Numbered from the stretch's first letter, positions 1 through 8,803 are shown. The stretch: 64,000 bases of DNA from a bacterium (GCA_017557885.1 JAFYXV010000007.1:360645-424644), one strand, 5' to 3'. Notes: a model not told the origin generated them from the letters alone. Numbers and translations are program-made.

Positions 1-1
1 C

Positions 2-613
2 ATGTCGGCTCCCTCGGCGGTGATCTATGCCGTCTTGCTCTGCCCGGACGAGGAGGAAAGCCGCGAGGAAGGCGAAATAAAGGCCGATCTTCTCGCGGGC
101 AGGGGAATTGCCGAGTCTTTCGCGAAAGGGGCCTTGACGGGCCTCAAATTGGCCGTAAGCGTCATCGCCATGCTCATTGCGATCTCGGCGGCCATTTATT
201 TCATAAACAGGCTGCTCGTTTCTCCCAAGGCCTTTTTCCCGAATTATCCGGAAATATCGCTCCAGGGCCTTTTCGGATACCTGGGCTTGCCTTTCGCTTT
301 CCTGATGGGCGTTCCGTCTTCCGAATGCGGGGAAATAGGCTACGTGCTGGGCTGCAAAGTCGTTTTGAACGAGATCGTCGCGTATCAGGAGCTCCTTAAG
401 ATCGCAGGTTCGCTTTCCCCGAAAACTATAAGGATCGCCACCTTCGCCTGCTGCGGTTTCGCGAATTTCGGAACGGTTTCGATCCTCTTCGGCCTCGTCT
501 CTCCTTTGCTGGAAAGCGAAAAACTGGAAGACTTTTCCAAGCTTCTCATGAGGGCGCTTTTGGCGGCGGTTCTGGCCTCTTTCACCACCGCCGCCCTTGC
601 CTCGCTTTCCTGA
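2..613 (+). CDS. nupC: NupC-type concentrative nucleoside transporter, C-terminal part
   Basis: The C-terminal ~200 residues of a CNT-family nucleoside transporter, an inner-membrane symporter importing nucleosides with H+ or Na+. The gene runs off the left edge, so the first ATG seen is probably internal. Recognition rests on the family signature near the end: SLSPKT followed by IATFACCGFANFG, with a preceding GVPSSECGEIG segment, plus at least three hydrophobic membrane spans. The ending (about 60 residues after CGFANFG) matches the family's usual C-terminus. It lies about 200 bases upstream of nusA, separated from it by a promoter and terminator-like hairpin, so it is probably a separate transcript. 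The family is clear; the transported substrate and coupling ion cannot be read from the fragment. Confidence 0.88.
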   Translation: MSAPSAVIYAVLLCPDEEESREEGEIKADLLAGRGIAESFAKGALTGLKLAVSVIAMLIAISAAIYFINRLLVSPKAFFPNYPEISLQGLFGYLGLPFAFLMGVPSSECGEIGYVLGCKVVLNEIVAYQELLKIAGSLSPKTIRIATFACCGFANFGTVSILFGLVSPLLESEKLEDFSKLLMRALLAAVLASFTTAALASLS

Positions 614-695
614 TTTCCTTTCCATATTTTTCGGAGGCCCTTTGACCTTGCGGCGAAAGGATTTCCCCGGCTTTGAGGCTTGCGCGCCTTCCATC

Positions 696-724
696 TTGAT
701 TTTAAAACCCTCTTTTGGTATTAT
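696..724 (+). promoter_or_regulatory. Promoter of the nusA-infB operon
   Basis: TTGATT at 696-701 and TATTAT at 719-724 with a 17-base spacer. The -10 carries an upstream TGG (716-718), making it an extended -10 as seen at several other genes here. Transcription should start near 731, about 90 bases before nusA. Confidence 0.7.
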
Positions 725-757
725 ACTCATACGTTTAGAAACTTCTTTAAAGCAAAG

Positions 758-785
758 AAGCGGGTGGGCTCATCCGCTTTTTTTG
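758..785 (+). terminator. Intrinsic terminator inside the nusA leader (candidate attenuator)
   Basis: AAGCGGGTG (758-766) pairs with CATCCGCTT (771-779) around a GGCT loop, nine base pairs with one G-U, and runs straight into a T tract interrupted once by G at 785. It lies between the nusA promoter and the nusA start, so it sits inside the leader and not at the end of the upstream gene's transcript alone. It could terminate nupC read-through, attenuate nusA, or both. Confidence 0.7.
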
Positions 786-822
786 TTTTATGAAACCCAA
801 AAAGAGAGGCACAGGAAAAATT

Positions 823-2010
823 ATGAAGGAGATCTTAGCCCTGATCAAGGTCCTTGAAAAGGAAAACGGACTTGACGCCGGAACAATTACCGATATCCTT
901 GAAAAAAGCATAGAGGCGGTCGCCCGCAAGAAGGAAAATCTTCCTCCGATCAAAGTGAGGATCGACGAGGAAGGCAACATCACCATGGAAAGCACCATCA
1001 CGGTGTGCCCGGACGATTACATCGCCAGGCTTCGCAGCGAGGAAGGCTTTGAAGCCGACATTCCCGAAGAGGAGAGGCTCGAGAACCCCATGACGATCCA
1101 GGAAGCCAAGCGCTATTATCCCGACACCGATCTTGAGGAAGGCGACCAGATCACCCAGACTTACAATTACGACGAGACCTTCGGCCGCATAGACGTGCAG
1201 ACCATCAAGCAGATCACCTCCCAGAAGATCAAGGAAGCCAAGAAGAACATGATCCTGAACGAATACAGGGACAAGATCGGCGACCTGGTGCCCGGGACGA
1301 TCTTGAGGATCGAGCACGGCTCGTATATCGTCGAACTGGAGCGCACGGAAGCCACCATGCCCCGCAAGGAGCAGCTTCCCAGGGAGCATTTCAAAGCCGG
1401 CGAACGTGTGAAAGCCGTGGTCTGCGACGTGAAGGAAGAAGACGACCGCAAGGGCCCCAGGGTCATCCTCTCCCGGGCCGTGCCGGCCATGATAAGGCGT
1501 CTCTTCGAGATCGAGGTCCCCGAGATCTACGACGGCATCGTTGAGATCAAGGCGGTGGCCAGGGTGGCCGGAAGCCGCAGCAAGATCGCCGTCCTGAGCC
1601 ACGATCCCAAAGTGGACTGCGTGGGCGCCTGCGTGGGCGTCAGGGGCGCCAGGGTCAAATCCGTCGTGCAGGAAATAAACAATGAGAAAGTTGACATCGT
1701 AAGATGGAGCGACGATCTGGAAACCCTCGTGAAGAACGCCCTGGAACCCACGGAACTTCTGAAGTTCTACTGCGGCGACGAGGATGACGAAAACTCCATG
1801 GTAGTGGCCGTCGTCCCCGATGACCAATACGTCGCCACAATGGGCATAAAGGGGCAGAACGTCCGTATGATATCGAAGCTTATCGGACATCCCTTCAGGG
1901 TCATCACCCAAACGAGAGATCTGGAATTGAAGGCTGCCGCAGAGGAGGAAGAAGAAGGGGAAGACCGCGAGTCCGTCGAAACCGCCCAGGATCAGGAAGA
2001 GCAGGAATAA
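823..2010 (+). CDS. nusA: Transcription termination/antitermination factor NusA
   Basis: NusA binds RNA polymerase and RNA, promoting pausing, termination and antitermination. The 395-residue product has the expected order: N-terminal polymerase-binding domain, S1 domain beginning near residue 150 (GDLVPGTIL), then two KH domains (roughly 225-360, with GACVGVRGARV and TMGIKGQNVRMI). It ends in a strongly acidic tail instead of extra C-terminal repeats. I chose ATG 823 over the in-frame ATG at 790 because AGGA lies about six bases upstream and MKEILALIKVLEKENG aligns with normal NusA N-termini. It heads nusA-infB-rbfA-nrnA-trxB; the rimP gene often found just upstream is absent here. The leader hairpin offers a route to autoregulation, which is inference. 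Confidence 0.96.
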   Translation: MKEILALIKVLEKENGLDAGTITDILEKSIEAVARKKENLPPIKVRIDEEGNITMESTITVCPDDYIARLRSEEGFEADIPEEERLENPMTIQEAKRYYPDTDLEEGDQITQTYNYDETFGRIDVQTIKQITSQKIKEAKKNMILNEYRDKIGDLVPGTILRIEHGSYIVELERTEATMPRKEQLPREHFKAGERVKAVVCDVKEEDDRKGPRVILSRAVPAMIRRLFEIEVPEIYDGIVEIKAVARVAGSRSKIAVLSHDPKVDCVGACVGVRGARVKSVVQEINNEKVDIVRWSDDLETLVKNALEPTELLKFYCGDEDDENSMVVAVVPDDQYVATMGIKGQNVRMISKLIGHPFRVITQTRDLELKAAAEEEEEGEDRESVETAQDQEEQE

Positions 2011-2079
2011 TTTGTTTGCCGGAAGGACTAGAGGGAACGGAGCGGATTAATTTGGCACGCATCAGGAAGGTGATATCAC

Positions 2080-5000
2080 ATGAAATTGAACGACCTATAC
2101 GTTATTTTTGAAGGCGCGTATAAGTGCCACAACAACGAGAATGACAGAAGCGCTTTGCGAAAGTACATCAGAGATATTCTGAAAGGGTACGGAGTAAAAG
2201 CGGCTGCGCCTGGCGACGCTGTTCCTGACAGCTGTTTGATCAAGCTGAGGAACGATCTGCAAGTCTGCATGGACACCAGAAAAAAGAACCAGGAGAAGAA
2301 CAAGACGGCCCTGGCCAAAGCCGCCGCCAAGAAGGCGGAAGCGGCTGCCGCCGAAACTTCCGCAAAGGAAGCGGAGGAGAAGCCCGCCGCCGTGAAAAAG
2401 GCGGCCGCCAGCTCCTCCAAAACGAAGACGGCCGCCAAGACCGCCAAGAAAGAAGAAACGGAAGAAAAACCCGCGGAGAAAAAGCCCGCGGTCAAAAAGA
2501 CGGCTAAAGAAAAGTCTGCGACGGATTCCTCCAAAGCGAAAAAAGACGAGGCGCCGGCTGCCAAAGCGCAGCCCATAACTTCCAAATCCCGCAATAAAGA
2601 AAAGCAGGCCAAGGCGGAGCAGGAAAAGCTGCGCCAGCAGGAAGAGGAAGAGCGTCAGAAAGGCGCTTCCCAGGACGCGGAAACCAAAGGGGAGGAAGAC
2701 ACCAGGATAATAAACCTCGACAATGCCTCCGACTCCCGCGTCAAGGTCGCCAAGATAAAAAAAGTTTCCTTCGCCCGCCCGACGCCAACGCCGGTCGCCG
2801 TCAAGGAAGAAGAACCCGAGGAAACCGCGGCCCCTTCCGAAACTCCCAAGGAAGTCGAAGAGGCCAAGCCCCAGGTCAAGGAAACTGTCGAGACCGAAAC
2901 CGTCGAGACTAAGGAGCCCGAAACCGCCGAGCCCGCTTCCGAAGAAAAAGAAGCGCCCGCACAGCCTAAAGAAGAGGCGAAGACCGCGGAACCGGCCTCC
3001 GCTGAAACTGAAACTAAGCCGGCGGGCAAGGAAGAGGCTCCCGAAGCAAAGGAAGCTCCCAAGCCGGAGAAAGAAGAGAAGCCTCAGGCCGCCAAGCCGG
3101 AAGAGAAGAAACCAGGCGACGTGGTGAAACCTGTCTCCACGGTCTCTGTGGAGACTTACGTGGCCCAGCAGGAAAACAATCTTCCCCGCGCTACGGAAAC
3201 GGTTCCCCTCGACCGTCTGAAAGGCTGGCGTCCTCCCGAACTGGGCAAGAAGAAATCCTCCCAGAAGACCGAGAGCCGCCCCGGCGAACGCAAGCCCGCC
3301 GGCAAGGACGCCTCCAAAGAGCCCGCCGCCCCCATGGGCGACGCCAACCGCAAAGGCGACAACCGCCGCGGCAAAAAAGACAAGGGCAAGGACAAGGATA
3401 AAGACAGGGACAGGGCCTCCAAAGAAGAAATGATGAACAGGCCCCGCATTTCCTCCCAGGCTTCCCTGCGCCGGCAGAACGCCGACGAGAGGGCGGGAGA
3501 GGAAGGCGAATACAGGATCCGCCGCAGCAAGAGCAAAAAGCAGCAGACCCAGTCCCAGCCCACCAAGGCCGACATCGTCAAAGGCGACATCAAGGTTTCC
3601 GTGCCGATCAACATCAGGGATTTCTCCCAGGAGATCGGCGTCAAGGTCGGCGAGATCATCACGGTCTTCTTCAAAATGGGCGAGATGCTGACCATCAACA
3701 GCATCCTCGACCAGACGCACGTAGAGATCGCGGCCGAAGCGCTGGGCGTCAGCGTCCAGGTCAAGAGCAAAGAGGAGAACCTCGAGGCCGAGACCTTCAG
3801 CGAGGAAGGCTTCGAGGAAGAGCTGACCGCGGAAGAAGTCCCCAGAGCCCCTGTGGTAGTCTTCATGGGACACGTTGACCACGGCAAAACTTCCCTTATC
3901 GACGCCATCCGTCAGAGCAAAGTCGCCCAGGGCGAATCCGGCGGCATTACCCAGCACATCGGCGCTTACGAAGTGGACACCAGCCAGGGCCACATAACCA
4001 TCATAGACACTCCGGGCCACGAGGCTTTCACCACCATGCGCGCCCGCGGCGCCAAAGCCACCGACATCGCCATATTGGTGGTGGCCGCCGACGACGGCAT
4101 CATGCCCCAGACTCTGGAAGCCATCAACCACGCCCGGGCGGCCAACGTCGCGATCATCGTGGCCATCAACAAAATAGACCTTCCCGGCGCCAACCCCGAC
4201 AGAGTCATCAGGCAGCTTTCCGAAAACAACATCCTGGTGGAGGAATGGGGCGGCGACGTTTTGTGCGTCAAAGTTTCCGCCCATACCAAGGAGGGCCTTG
4301 ACAAACTGCTTGAGGCGATCAGCCTCCAGGCTTCCATGATGTCCATTACAGCCAGGGCCGAAGGCCCCGCGGAAGGCGTGGTCCTGGAATCGGAACTGAA
4401 CCCCGGCCGCGGCACCAGCGTCACGCTGCTGGTCCAGAAAGGCAAACTGAAAGTCGGCGACCCCATCGTCTGCGAGACCTGCTACTGCAAGGCCCGCGCC
4501 ATGATGAACTACAAGGGCGAAAACATAAAAGTTGCCGGTCCCAGCCAGCCTGTCCAGATCCTGGGATTCACGGAAGTTCCCCAGCCCGGCGCCAAATTCA
4601 GAGTCGCCGCCAGCGAGAAACTGGCCAAAGACCTGACGGACAAGCGCCGCGAAGAGGAGCGCGTTCTATCCATGGAGAAGAAAGCCGGGGCGACCTTGGA
4701 AAACTTCCTGAACACGATAAACGAAAATGGCTCCTCCGTGAAAGAGCTTCCGCTTATCGTCAAAGGCGACACCAAGGGCACCACGGAAGCTGTGAAAGCG
4801 GCTCTTGAAAAACTTTCCACCGACGAGGTGAAAGTAAAGATCCTTCACTACGCCGTGGGCGACGTTTCGGAAAACGACGTCAACCTGGCCTCCGCCAGCA
4901 AAGGCATCATCATTGCCTTCAAGACTTCCGTGACGGAATCCACCCGCGCCCTGGCCAAATCCAAGAGCGTTGAGATCAGGCGCTACGACGTCATATACCA

Positions 5001-5349
5001 CGCCACGGAACAGATCCAGAAAGCGCTCCTTGGCCTTCTGGAGCCCACCTTCCACGAGGAAGAGACGGGCATCGCGGAAGTCAGGCAGCTCTTCACGATC
5101 TCCGGCACCGTGGTGGCCGGCTCCCACGTCGTCAGCGGCGAAATACACCGCACCGACAAGGTGAGAGTGATGAGAGGCAAGAATCTTCTCTTTGACGGCG
5201 AGATCCAGACTCTGAAACATTTAAAAGACGATGTCAAGGAGATCCGCTCCGGATACGATTGCGGCATTGTATTGAACGGCTTCAACGATTTCGCGGAAGG
5301 CGACAAGCTTCACGCTTACAAGATGGTCCAGGACGGACTGGCGGAATGA
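2080..5349 (+). CDS. infB: Translation initiation factor IF-2
   Basis: IF-2 is the GTPase that places fMet-tRNA on the 30S subunit and promotes subunit joining. The product is 1089 residues. The GTPase core has G1 GHVDHGKT at 597-604, then DTPGHEAF and NKIDLP, followed by the usual beta-barrel and fMet-tRNA-binding domains. An IF2_N-like module (VPINIRDFSQEIGVKVGEI) lies near 505-570. Residues ~75-500 are a low-complexity Lys/Glu/Ala/Pro linker. The first ~70 residues do not look like the ordinary IF2_N start and form a small separate domain containing three cysteines. An AGGAAGGTGAT ribosome-binding site lies five bases before the ATG. It is directly followed by rbfA with one spacer base, as in many bacteria. 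Confidence 0.96.
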   Translation: MKLNDLYVIFEGAYKCHNNENDRSALRKYIRDILKGYGVKAAAPGDAVPDSCLIKLRNDLQVCMDTRKKNQEKNKTALAKAAAKKAEAAAAETSAKEAEEKPAAVKKAAASSSKTKTAAKTAKKEETEEKPAEKKPAVKKTAKEKSATDSSKAKKDEAPAAKAQPITSKSRNKEKQAKAEQEKLRQQEEEERQKGASQDAETKGEEDTRIINLDNASDSRVKVAKIKKVSFARPTPTPVAVKEEEPEETAAPSETPKEVEEAKPQVKETVETETVETKEPETAEPASEEKEAPAQPKEEAKTAEPASAETETKPAGKEEAPEAKEAPKPEKEEKPQAAKPEEKKPGDVVKPVSTVSVETYVAQQENNLPRATETVPLDRLKGWRPPELGKKKSSQKTESRPGERKPAGKDASKEPAAPMGDANRKGDNRRGKKDKGKDKDKDRDRASKEEMMNRPRISSQASLRRQNADERAGEEGEYRIRRSKSKKQQTQSQPTKADIVKGDIKVSVPINIRDFSQEIGVKVGEIITVFFKMGEMLTINSILDQTHVEIAAEALGVSVQVKSKEENLEAETFSEEGFEEELTAEEVPRAPVVVFMGHVDHGKTSLIDAIRQSKVAQGESGGITQHIGAYEVDTSQGHITIIDTPGHEAFTTMRARGAKATDIAILVVAADDGIMPQTLEAINHARAANVAIIVAINKIDLPGANPDRVIRQLSENNILVEEWGGDVLCVKVSAHTKEGLDKLLEAISLQASMMSITARAEGPAEGVVLESELNPGRGTSVTLLVQKGKLKVGDPIVCETCYCKARAMMNYKGENIKVAGPSQPVQILGFTEVPQPGAKFRVAASEKLAKDLTDKRREEERVLSMEKKAGATLENFLNTINENGSSVKELPLIVKGDTKGTTEAVKAALEKLSTDEVKVKILHYAVGDVSENDVNLASASKGIIIAFKTSVTESTRALAKSKSVEIRRYDVIYHATEQIQKALLGLLEPTFHEEETGIAEVRQLFTISGTVVAGSHVVSGEIHRTDKVRVMRGKNLLFDGEIQTLKHLKDDVKEIRSGYDCGIVLNGFNDFAEGDKLHAYKMVQDGLAE

Positions 5350-5350
5350 T

Positions 5351-5719
5351 ATGGCTGTCGCTAGAACGCTGAAGATAAACGAGCTCCTGAAAAGGGCAAT
5401 GTCGGAGATCATCCAGGACCGCTACCGCGACCGCAAGGCGCCCTGGATGACGATCTCCCGCGCCGAGACTTCCCGCGACCTGAGATTCTGCAGGATCTAT
5501 CTCACCGTGCTGGGAGACGAGAGCAAAGAAAAGGAAGCCCTTGCCAAGCTGAAAGAGGACACGCCCAGGATCCGTTTCATACTCGGCCGCAAAGTCGATC
5601 TGAGGATCGTGCCGAATCTGGAATTCGCCATCGACGAAGACTTGAAGGAAGCCCTCAAAGTTGACGCCCTCATAGAGAAGAACGGCCCCATACCGCCTCC
5701 AGAGGACGAGGAGGAATAA
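5351..5719 (+). CDS. rbfA: Ribosome-binding factor A
   Basis: RbfA is a small KH-type protein that binds the immature 30S subunit and helps 16S rRNA 5'-end maturation and cold adaptation. The 122-residue product has the typical pattern of the family: N-terminal helix INELLKRAMSEIIQ, central DLRFCRIYLTVLGD strand, and RIRFILGRKVDLRIVPNLEF, followed by a short acidic tail. The ATG begins one base after the infB stop and the TAA overlaps the next ATG, so it is translationally coupled on both sides. Position after infB is the standard arrangement. Confidence is high. Confidence 0.94.
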   Translation: MAVARTLKINELLKRAMSEIIQDRYRDRKAPWMTISRAETSRDLRFCRIYLTVLGDESKEKEALAKLKEDTPRIRFILGRKVDLRIVPNLEFAIDEDLKEALKVDALIEKNGPIPPPEDEEE

Positions 5720-6663
5720 TGGAAAAGATCGGTGCGGACAAAGCGGCTGCGCTTCTTGATTCAGCCGAAGAAATTCTTCTGATAGGCCACACCGATCCCG
5801 ACGGCGACTGCCTCGGTTCGCTCTACGCTATGAAAGCGGGGCTTGTTTCCAAAGGAAAGAAGGCGAGCGTATATCTGAGGAAGCCGCTGCCCCTGAAGTA
5901 TCGCTTCCTTGGCGACGAACTCGAGAAAAACGCCGAGATACCGGAATGCGACCTTGTCGTCGCCCTGGACACGCCGCAGCTGAAGAGATTGGACATCGGC
6001 GATCCCGCGCGGCTGAAGAGCCCGATCTTAGCCATAGATCATCATCCCGGCGAGCACTCTGAATTTTCTTACGCTCTGTGGGATGACGGAAAGTCCGCCT
6101 GCGCGCTTTTGGTAAAAGAGGTGTTCCAAAAAATGGCGGTCGCGATCACGCCGAAAATGGCAGGCGCCCTTTACGCCGGCATAATGACCGACACGAATTG
6201 CTTCGTCAATCAGAACACGGAAAGGGACGCTTTTGTGGCCGCGGGAGAATTGATGGATCTGGGCGCCCGGCCGAACGAAATAGCCAAATACGTTTACGGC
6301 TCCCTTACTCCCGGCGACATTTTGGCCCTTTCCAAAGCCCTCTCCTCACTGGAACTCTACGACAGAGACAGGATCGCGATTCTGTCTTTGAAGAAAGAAT
6401 GGCAGGACGAGCATAACGACGCCGACACGGAGCTTTTCGTGAACTACGCAAGGAACCTCATCAACACCGAGGTGGCGATCATGCTGACGGAAACGAAGGA
6501 AAGCGTCAGGGTGAACCTGAGATCCAAGAACGGCTTCGACGTCAGCGCGGTGGCGAAAAGATTGGGCGGCGGGGGACACAAGCCCGCCGCCGGCATCAGA
6601 ATGAAATGCTCCCTTGAAGAAGCCAAAAAAATATTGCTGGAAAATATCAAATTCGATGACTGA
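5719..6663 (+). CDS. nrnA: DHH/DHHA1 phosphoesterase NrnA (nanoRNase/pAp phosphatase)
   Basis: NrnA-type enzymes degrade 2-5-nt RNAs and often dephosphorylate 3'-phosphoadenosine 5'-phosphate. The 314-residue product shows the Mn-binding DHH motifs: GHTDPDGD near residues 22-29, a D-T-P segment near 85, and D107-H108-H109-P. The C-terminal DHHA1 signature GGGGHKPAAG lies near 281-290. Length fits the family. It overlaps the rbfA stop by one base (TAATG), and this rbfA-nrnA order is common, linking RNA turnover to the translation operon. It overlaps trxB by eight bases. Whether it prefers oligoRNA or pAp cannot be told from sequence. Confidence 0.92.
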   Translation: MEKIGADKAAALLDSAEEILLIGHTDPDGDCLGSLYAMKAGLVSKGKKASVYLRKPLPLKYRFLGDELEKNAEIPECDLVVALDTPQLKRLDIGDPARLKSPILAIDHHPGEHSEFSYALWDDGKSACALLVKEVFQKMAVAITPKMAGALYAGIMTDTNCFVNQNTERDAFVAAGELMDLGARPNEIAKYVYGSLTPGDILALSKALSSLELYDRDRIAILSLKKEWQDEHNDADTELFVNYARNLINTEVAIMLTETKESVRVNLRSKNGFDVSAVAKRLGGGGHKPAAGIRMKCSLEEAKKILLENIKFDD

Positions 6664-7561
6664 CAAAACTTACGATCTCGTCATTGTGGGCGCCGGACCG
6701 GCCGGCTTGACCGCCGCCATCTACGCCGCCAACTCCGGAATAGATTTCCTTGTCATTTCCGGCTTCACCGGCAGCGCGGCAGCCACCGCGCCGAAGGTAG
6801 CCAACTATCCCGGCTTTCCGGAAACCATCTCCGGCGCCGAGCTCGTGGCGAATTTCGAGAACCAGGCCAAAAATCTAGGCGCCAAAATCGAAAGCGATTC
6901 CATAACGGAGATAAAAAAAGAAACAGACGGCTCCTTCACCTTGACAGGAACCCTCAGCACTTATTCAGCCAAAGCCGTCATCTACGCCGCAGGAGCCCTT
7001 GCCAAACGTCTCCGCTTGGAGGAAGAGCCCCGCTATTTCGGCCGGGGCGTTTCCGTCTGCGCCACCTGCGACGGACACTTTTTCAAGAATAAGCCTGTCG
7101 CCGTGGCGGCGGGGGACAATACCGCCGCTTCCGAAGCCTTATATCTCGCGGGCATCTGCGAAAAAGTTTATTTCATCACAAAAGACGGCGCGCTTCCCAA
7201 AGAACTGGACGGGATAGATAAAATCGTCCCCAAAGCGAATACCCAGGTCTGCGCTCTGAAAGGCGAGAAGAAACTGGAAGGGCTGACCATAGAAAATCTC
7301 TCCACCAAAGAGCGGGAAGAATTAACAGTCAGCGCGCTTTTCACCGCCGTGGGGCATGATCCCGAAACGGCCCCTCTCGCAGGCCTTCCCGTTTTGGACG
7401 ATAAAGGAGCCGTCGTCACCGAGAAAGACGGCTCTACGGCCGTCCCGGGGCTTTTCGCGGCCGGCGACGCGGTAAAAGGCGCCGTCAGACAGATAGTCTT
7501 CGCCGCCAGCTCCGGCATGCTGGCCTTCCTTGCCGCGAGAAAATATCTCCGCACGCTTTAG
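6656..7561 (+). CDS. trxB: Thioredoxin-reductase-like flavoprotein with degenerate NADPH site
   Basis: A FAD-dependent disulfide reductase of the thioredoxin reductase family. The 301-residue product starts with the FAD-binding GAGPAGLTAAI, has the redox-active pair C135-A-T-C138-D-G, and ends with the FAD-contacting GLFAAGDAVKG. ATG 6656 gives the normal N-terminus and overlaps nrnA by eight bases; an in-frame start at 6614 would add residues the family does not have. The NADPH half is odd: the usual GGGDSA nucleotide motif reads AAGDNTA, and the HRRxxFR motif that contacts the NADPH phosphate is missing (the strand reads VYFITKDGALPKEL). It may use ferredoxin or another donor, as some clostridial and cyanobacterial relatives do. 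That is inference. Confidence 0.88.
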   Translation: MTDKTYDLVIVGAGPAGLTAAIYAANSGIDFLVISGFTGSAAATAPKVANYPGFPETISGAELVANFENQAKNLGAKIESDSITEIKKETDGSFTLTGTLSTYSAKAVIYAAGALAKRLRLEEEPRYFGRGVSVCATCDGHFFKNKPVAVAAGDNTAASEALYLAGICEKVYFITKDGALPKELDGIDKIVPKANTQVCALKGEKKLEGLTIENLSTKEREELTVSALFTAVGHDPETAPLAGLPVLDDKGAVVTEKDGSTAVPGLFAAGDAVKGAVRQIVFAASSGMLAFLAARKYLRTL

Positions 7562-8370
7562 AGCGCGTGTCCTCCGGACACTTTTATAACCTGCCCCGTA
7601 AGCATTTTCGCCTGTTCGCCGGCTAAAAACAAGATCGTTTCGGCGATGTCTTCCGGCTGGATCAGTTTTCCCATGGGGATCAAAGGCAGGATTGCTTTCT
7701 CCAGGCCGGCGTCGATCCAGCCTGTCTGCGTGGGGCCAGGCGCCACGCAGTTCACCGTGATCCCGTATTTCGCCGTTTCCAGGGCAATGCTGCGGGTCAG
7801 CGCTTCCAATGTTGCTTTGCTTGCGCCGTAGGATATCTGCCCGGCGAAAACTTGCGCCGCGTCCGTGGAGATAAAGATTATTCTGCCGCAGCCGACCCGG
7901 CGCTTTACGAATTCCGCGGTCATCAGAACGCTTCCCCGGACGTTGACCGCGAAGGTGTCGTCGATCACCTTTCGGGTGATCTTTTCTATCGTGTCAAGTC
8001 CGTCCATATCGCAATCCGCGGCGTTGTTTACCAAAACGTCGATCCTTCCGAAGCGTTCTGAGGCCGCGGCATAAATATTTTTTACGGCTTCCTCGTCGGT
8101 TATGTCGCTTTCCAAAACGAGAAATTCGGCGTTCATTTCTTTAAGCTTACTTTCGACGATCTTTGCGTTTCCGGCGTTCGCTTTAAAATATCTGTCCGCT
8201 CCGTTGCTGCCGGCTTTTAGTTCGTCAAAGGGCCTTGTAATTTTCTTGTAAACCAACACCACCTTCGCTCCTTCCCGGGCGAAAGCAAGGGCAGTCGCCG
8301 CCCCGATGCCCTGAGGATTATTCGCTCCGGTTATAAGAGCGACTTTTCCCTTCAGTCCGTAATCGATCAT
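7558..8370 (-). CDS. Short-chain dehydrogenase/reductase (FabG-like)
   Basis: An NAD(P)-dependent SDR oxidoreductase acting on an unidentified alcohol or ketone. The 270-residue product has the cofactor motif TGANNPQGIG near residue 14, the NNAA motif, and the catalytic set Ser168-Tyr181-Lys185 with normal spacing, then the PGPTQTGW segment. An insertion around residues 40-75, between beta-2 and the D-I-T segment, makes it a little longer than a standard FabG. A good GGAGGG ribosome-binding site precedes the ATG. It converges with trxB and overlaps it by four bases. No fatty-acid genes are nearby, so calling it FabG itself would be unsafe. Confidence 0.88.
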   Translation of the reverse strand: MIDYGLKGKVALITGANNPQGIGAATALAFAREGAKVVLVYKKITRPFDELKAGSNGADRYFKANAGNAKIVESKLKEMNAEFLVLESDITDEEAVKNIYAAASERFGRIDVLVNNAADCDMDGLDTIEKITRKVIDDTFAVNVRGSVLMTAEFVKRRVGCGRIIFISTDAAQVFAGQISYGASKATLEALTRSIALETAKYGITVNCVAPGPTQTGWIDAGLEKAILPLIPMGKLIQPEDIAETILFLAGEQAKMLTGQVIKVSGGHAL

Positions 8371-8411
8371 TTTTATTCCCTCCGCGCTGATAGCATAATT
8401 GAAGCGCTTTT

Positions 8412-8420
8412 ATTTTATCA
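8412..8420 (-). promoter_or_regulatory. Extended -10 promoter of the SDR gene
   Basis: On the minus strand TGA-TAAAAT, with the -10 at 8412-8417 and TGA at 8418-8420, about 41 bases upstream of the SDR start. No good -35 is visible, which is usual for extended -10 promoters. Confidence 0.45.
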
Positions 8421-8445
8421 CAGGAACTCAAAATGAAAAAGGACT

Positions 8446-8679
8446 TTATTTCTTCTTTTTTGAAATAGAGAAAGCGAAGCTTAATCCTGCCACGGCGGCA
8501 ATGACCAAGGAAATGATAATAAAATATTCTGTCTCCAGCAATTTTGTTGCGTTGCCAAAGGCTATGAGTCCAGTGAGAACTACAATGCCGACTCCCCAGC
8601 ATCCTAAGGATTCCAGACAGCTGGCGTCGTTTTTTTGCGGACCGTCGCCGTGCCCGCAGCCGTCGTAAAATTCGCACAT
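8446..8679 (-). CDS. Small two-helix membrane protein, unknown function
   Basis: A 77-residue protein not recognised as a named family. The N-terminal 27 residues are cysteine- and aspartate-rich (four Cys, including Cys2 and a GCGHGDG segment), followed by two hydrophobic helices (about 28-45 and 52-70) and a KKKK tail that should stay in the cytoplasm. GGGAG six bases before the ATG supports it as a real gene. It stands alone between the SDR gene (same strand) and a VanX-like gene (opposite strand). The cysteines could bind a metal or form disulfides, but nothing in the sequence proves it. Confidence 0.6.
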   Translation of the reverse strand: MCEFYDGCGHGDGPQKNDASCLESLGCWGVGIVVLTGLIAFGNATKLLETEYFIIISLVIAAVAGLSFAFSISKKKK

Positions 8680-8803
8680 AAAGTCTCCCTGGGTTAATGG
8701 TTGTTTTAATTTTACCAGAGCGGCTTAGAAGATCACGTATGCAAATGTCACAATTTTTTCGCATCAGCGGAGGGCGCGGTCATAGGAGAAACAATAGCCG
8801 ATA

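Noticed and set aside
597-857. An 86-codon frame between nupC and nusA
   Set aside because: It runs through the promoter and the hairpin and has no ribosome-binding site; the signals found there explain the region better.
2095-4284. A 729-residue open frame on the minus strand across infB
   Set aside because: It is an antisense frame created by the Lys/Glu/Ala/Pro codon bias of IF-2; the translation is a Gly/Leu/Phe/Arg-rich low-complexity chain with no domain and no ribosome-binding site.
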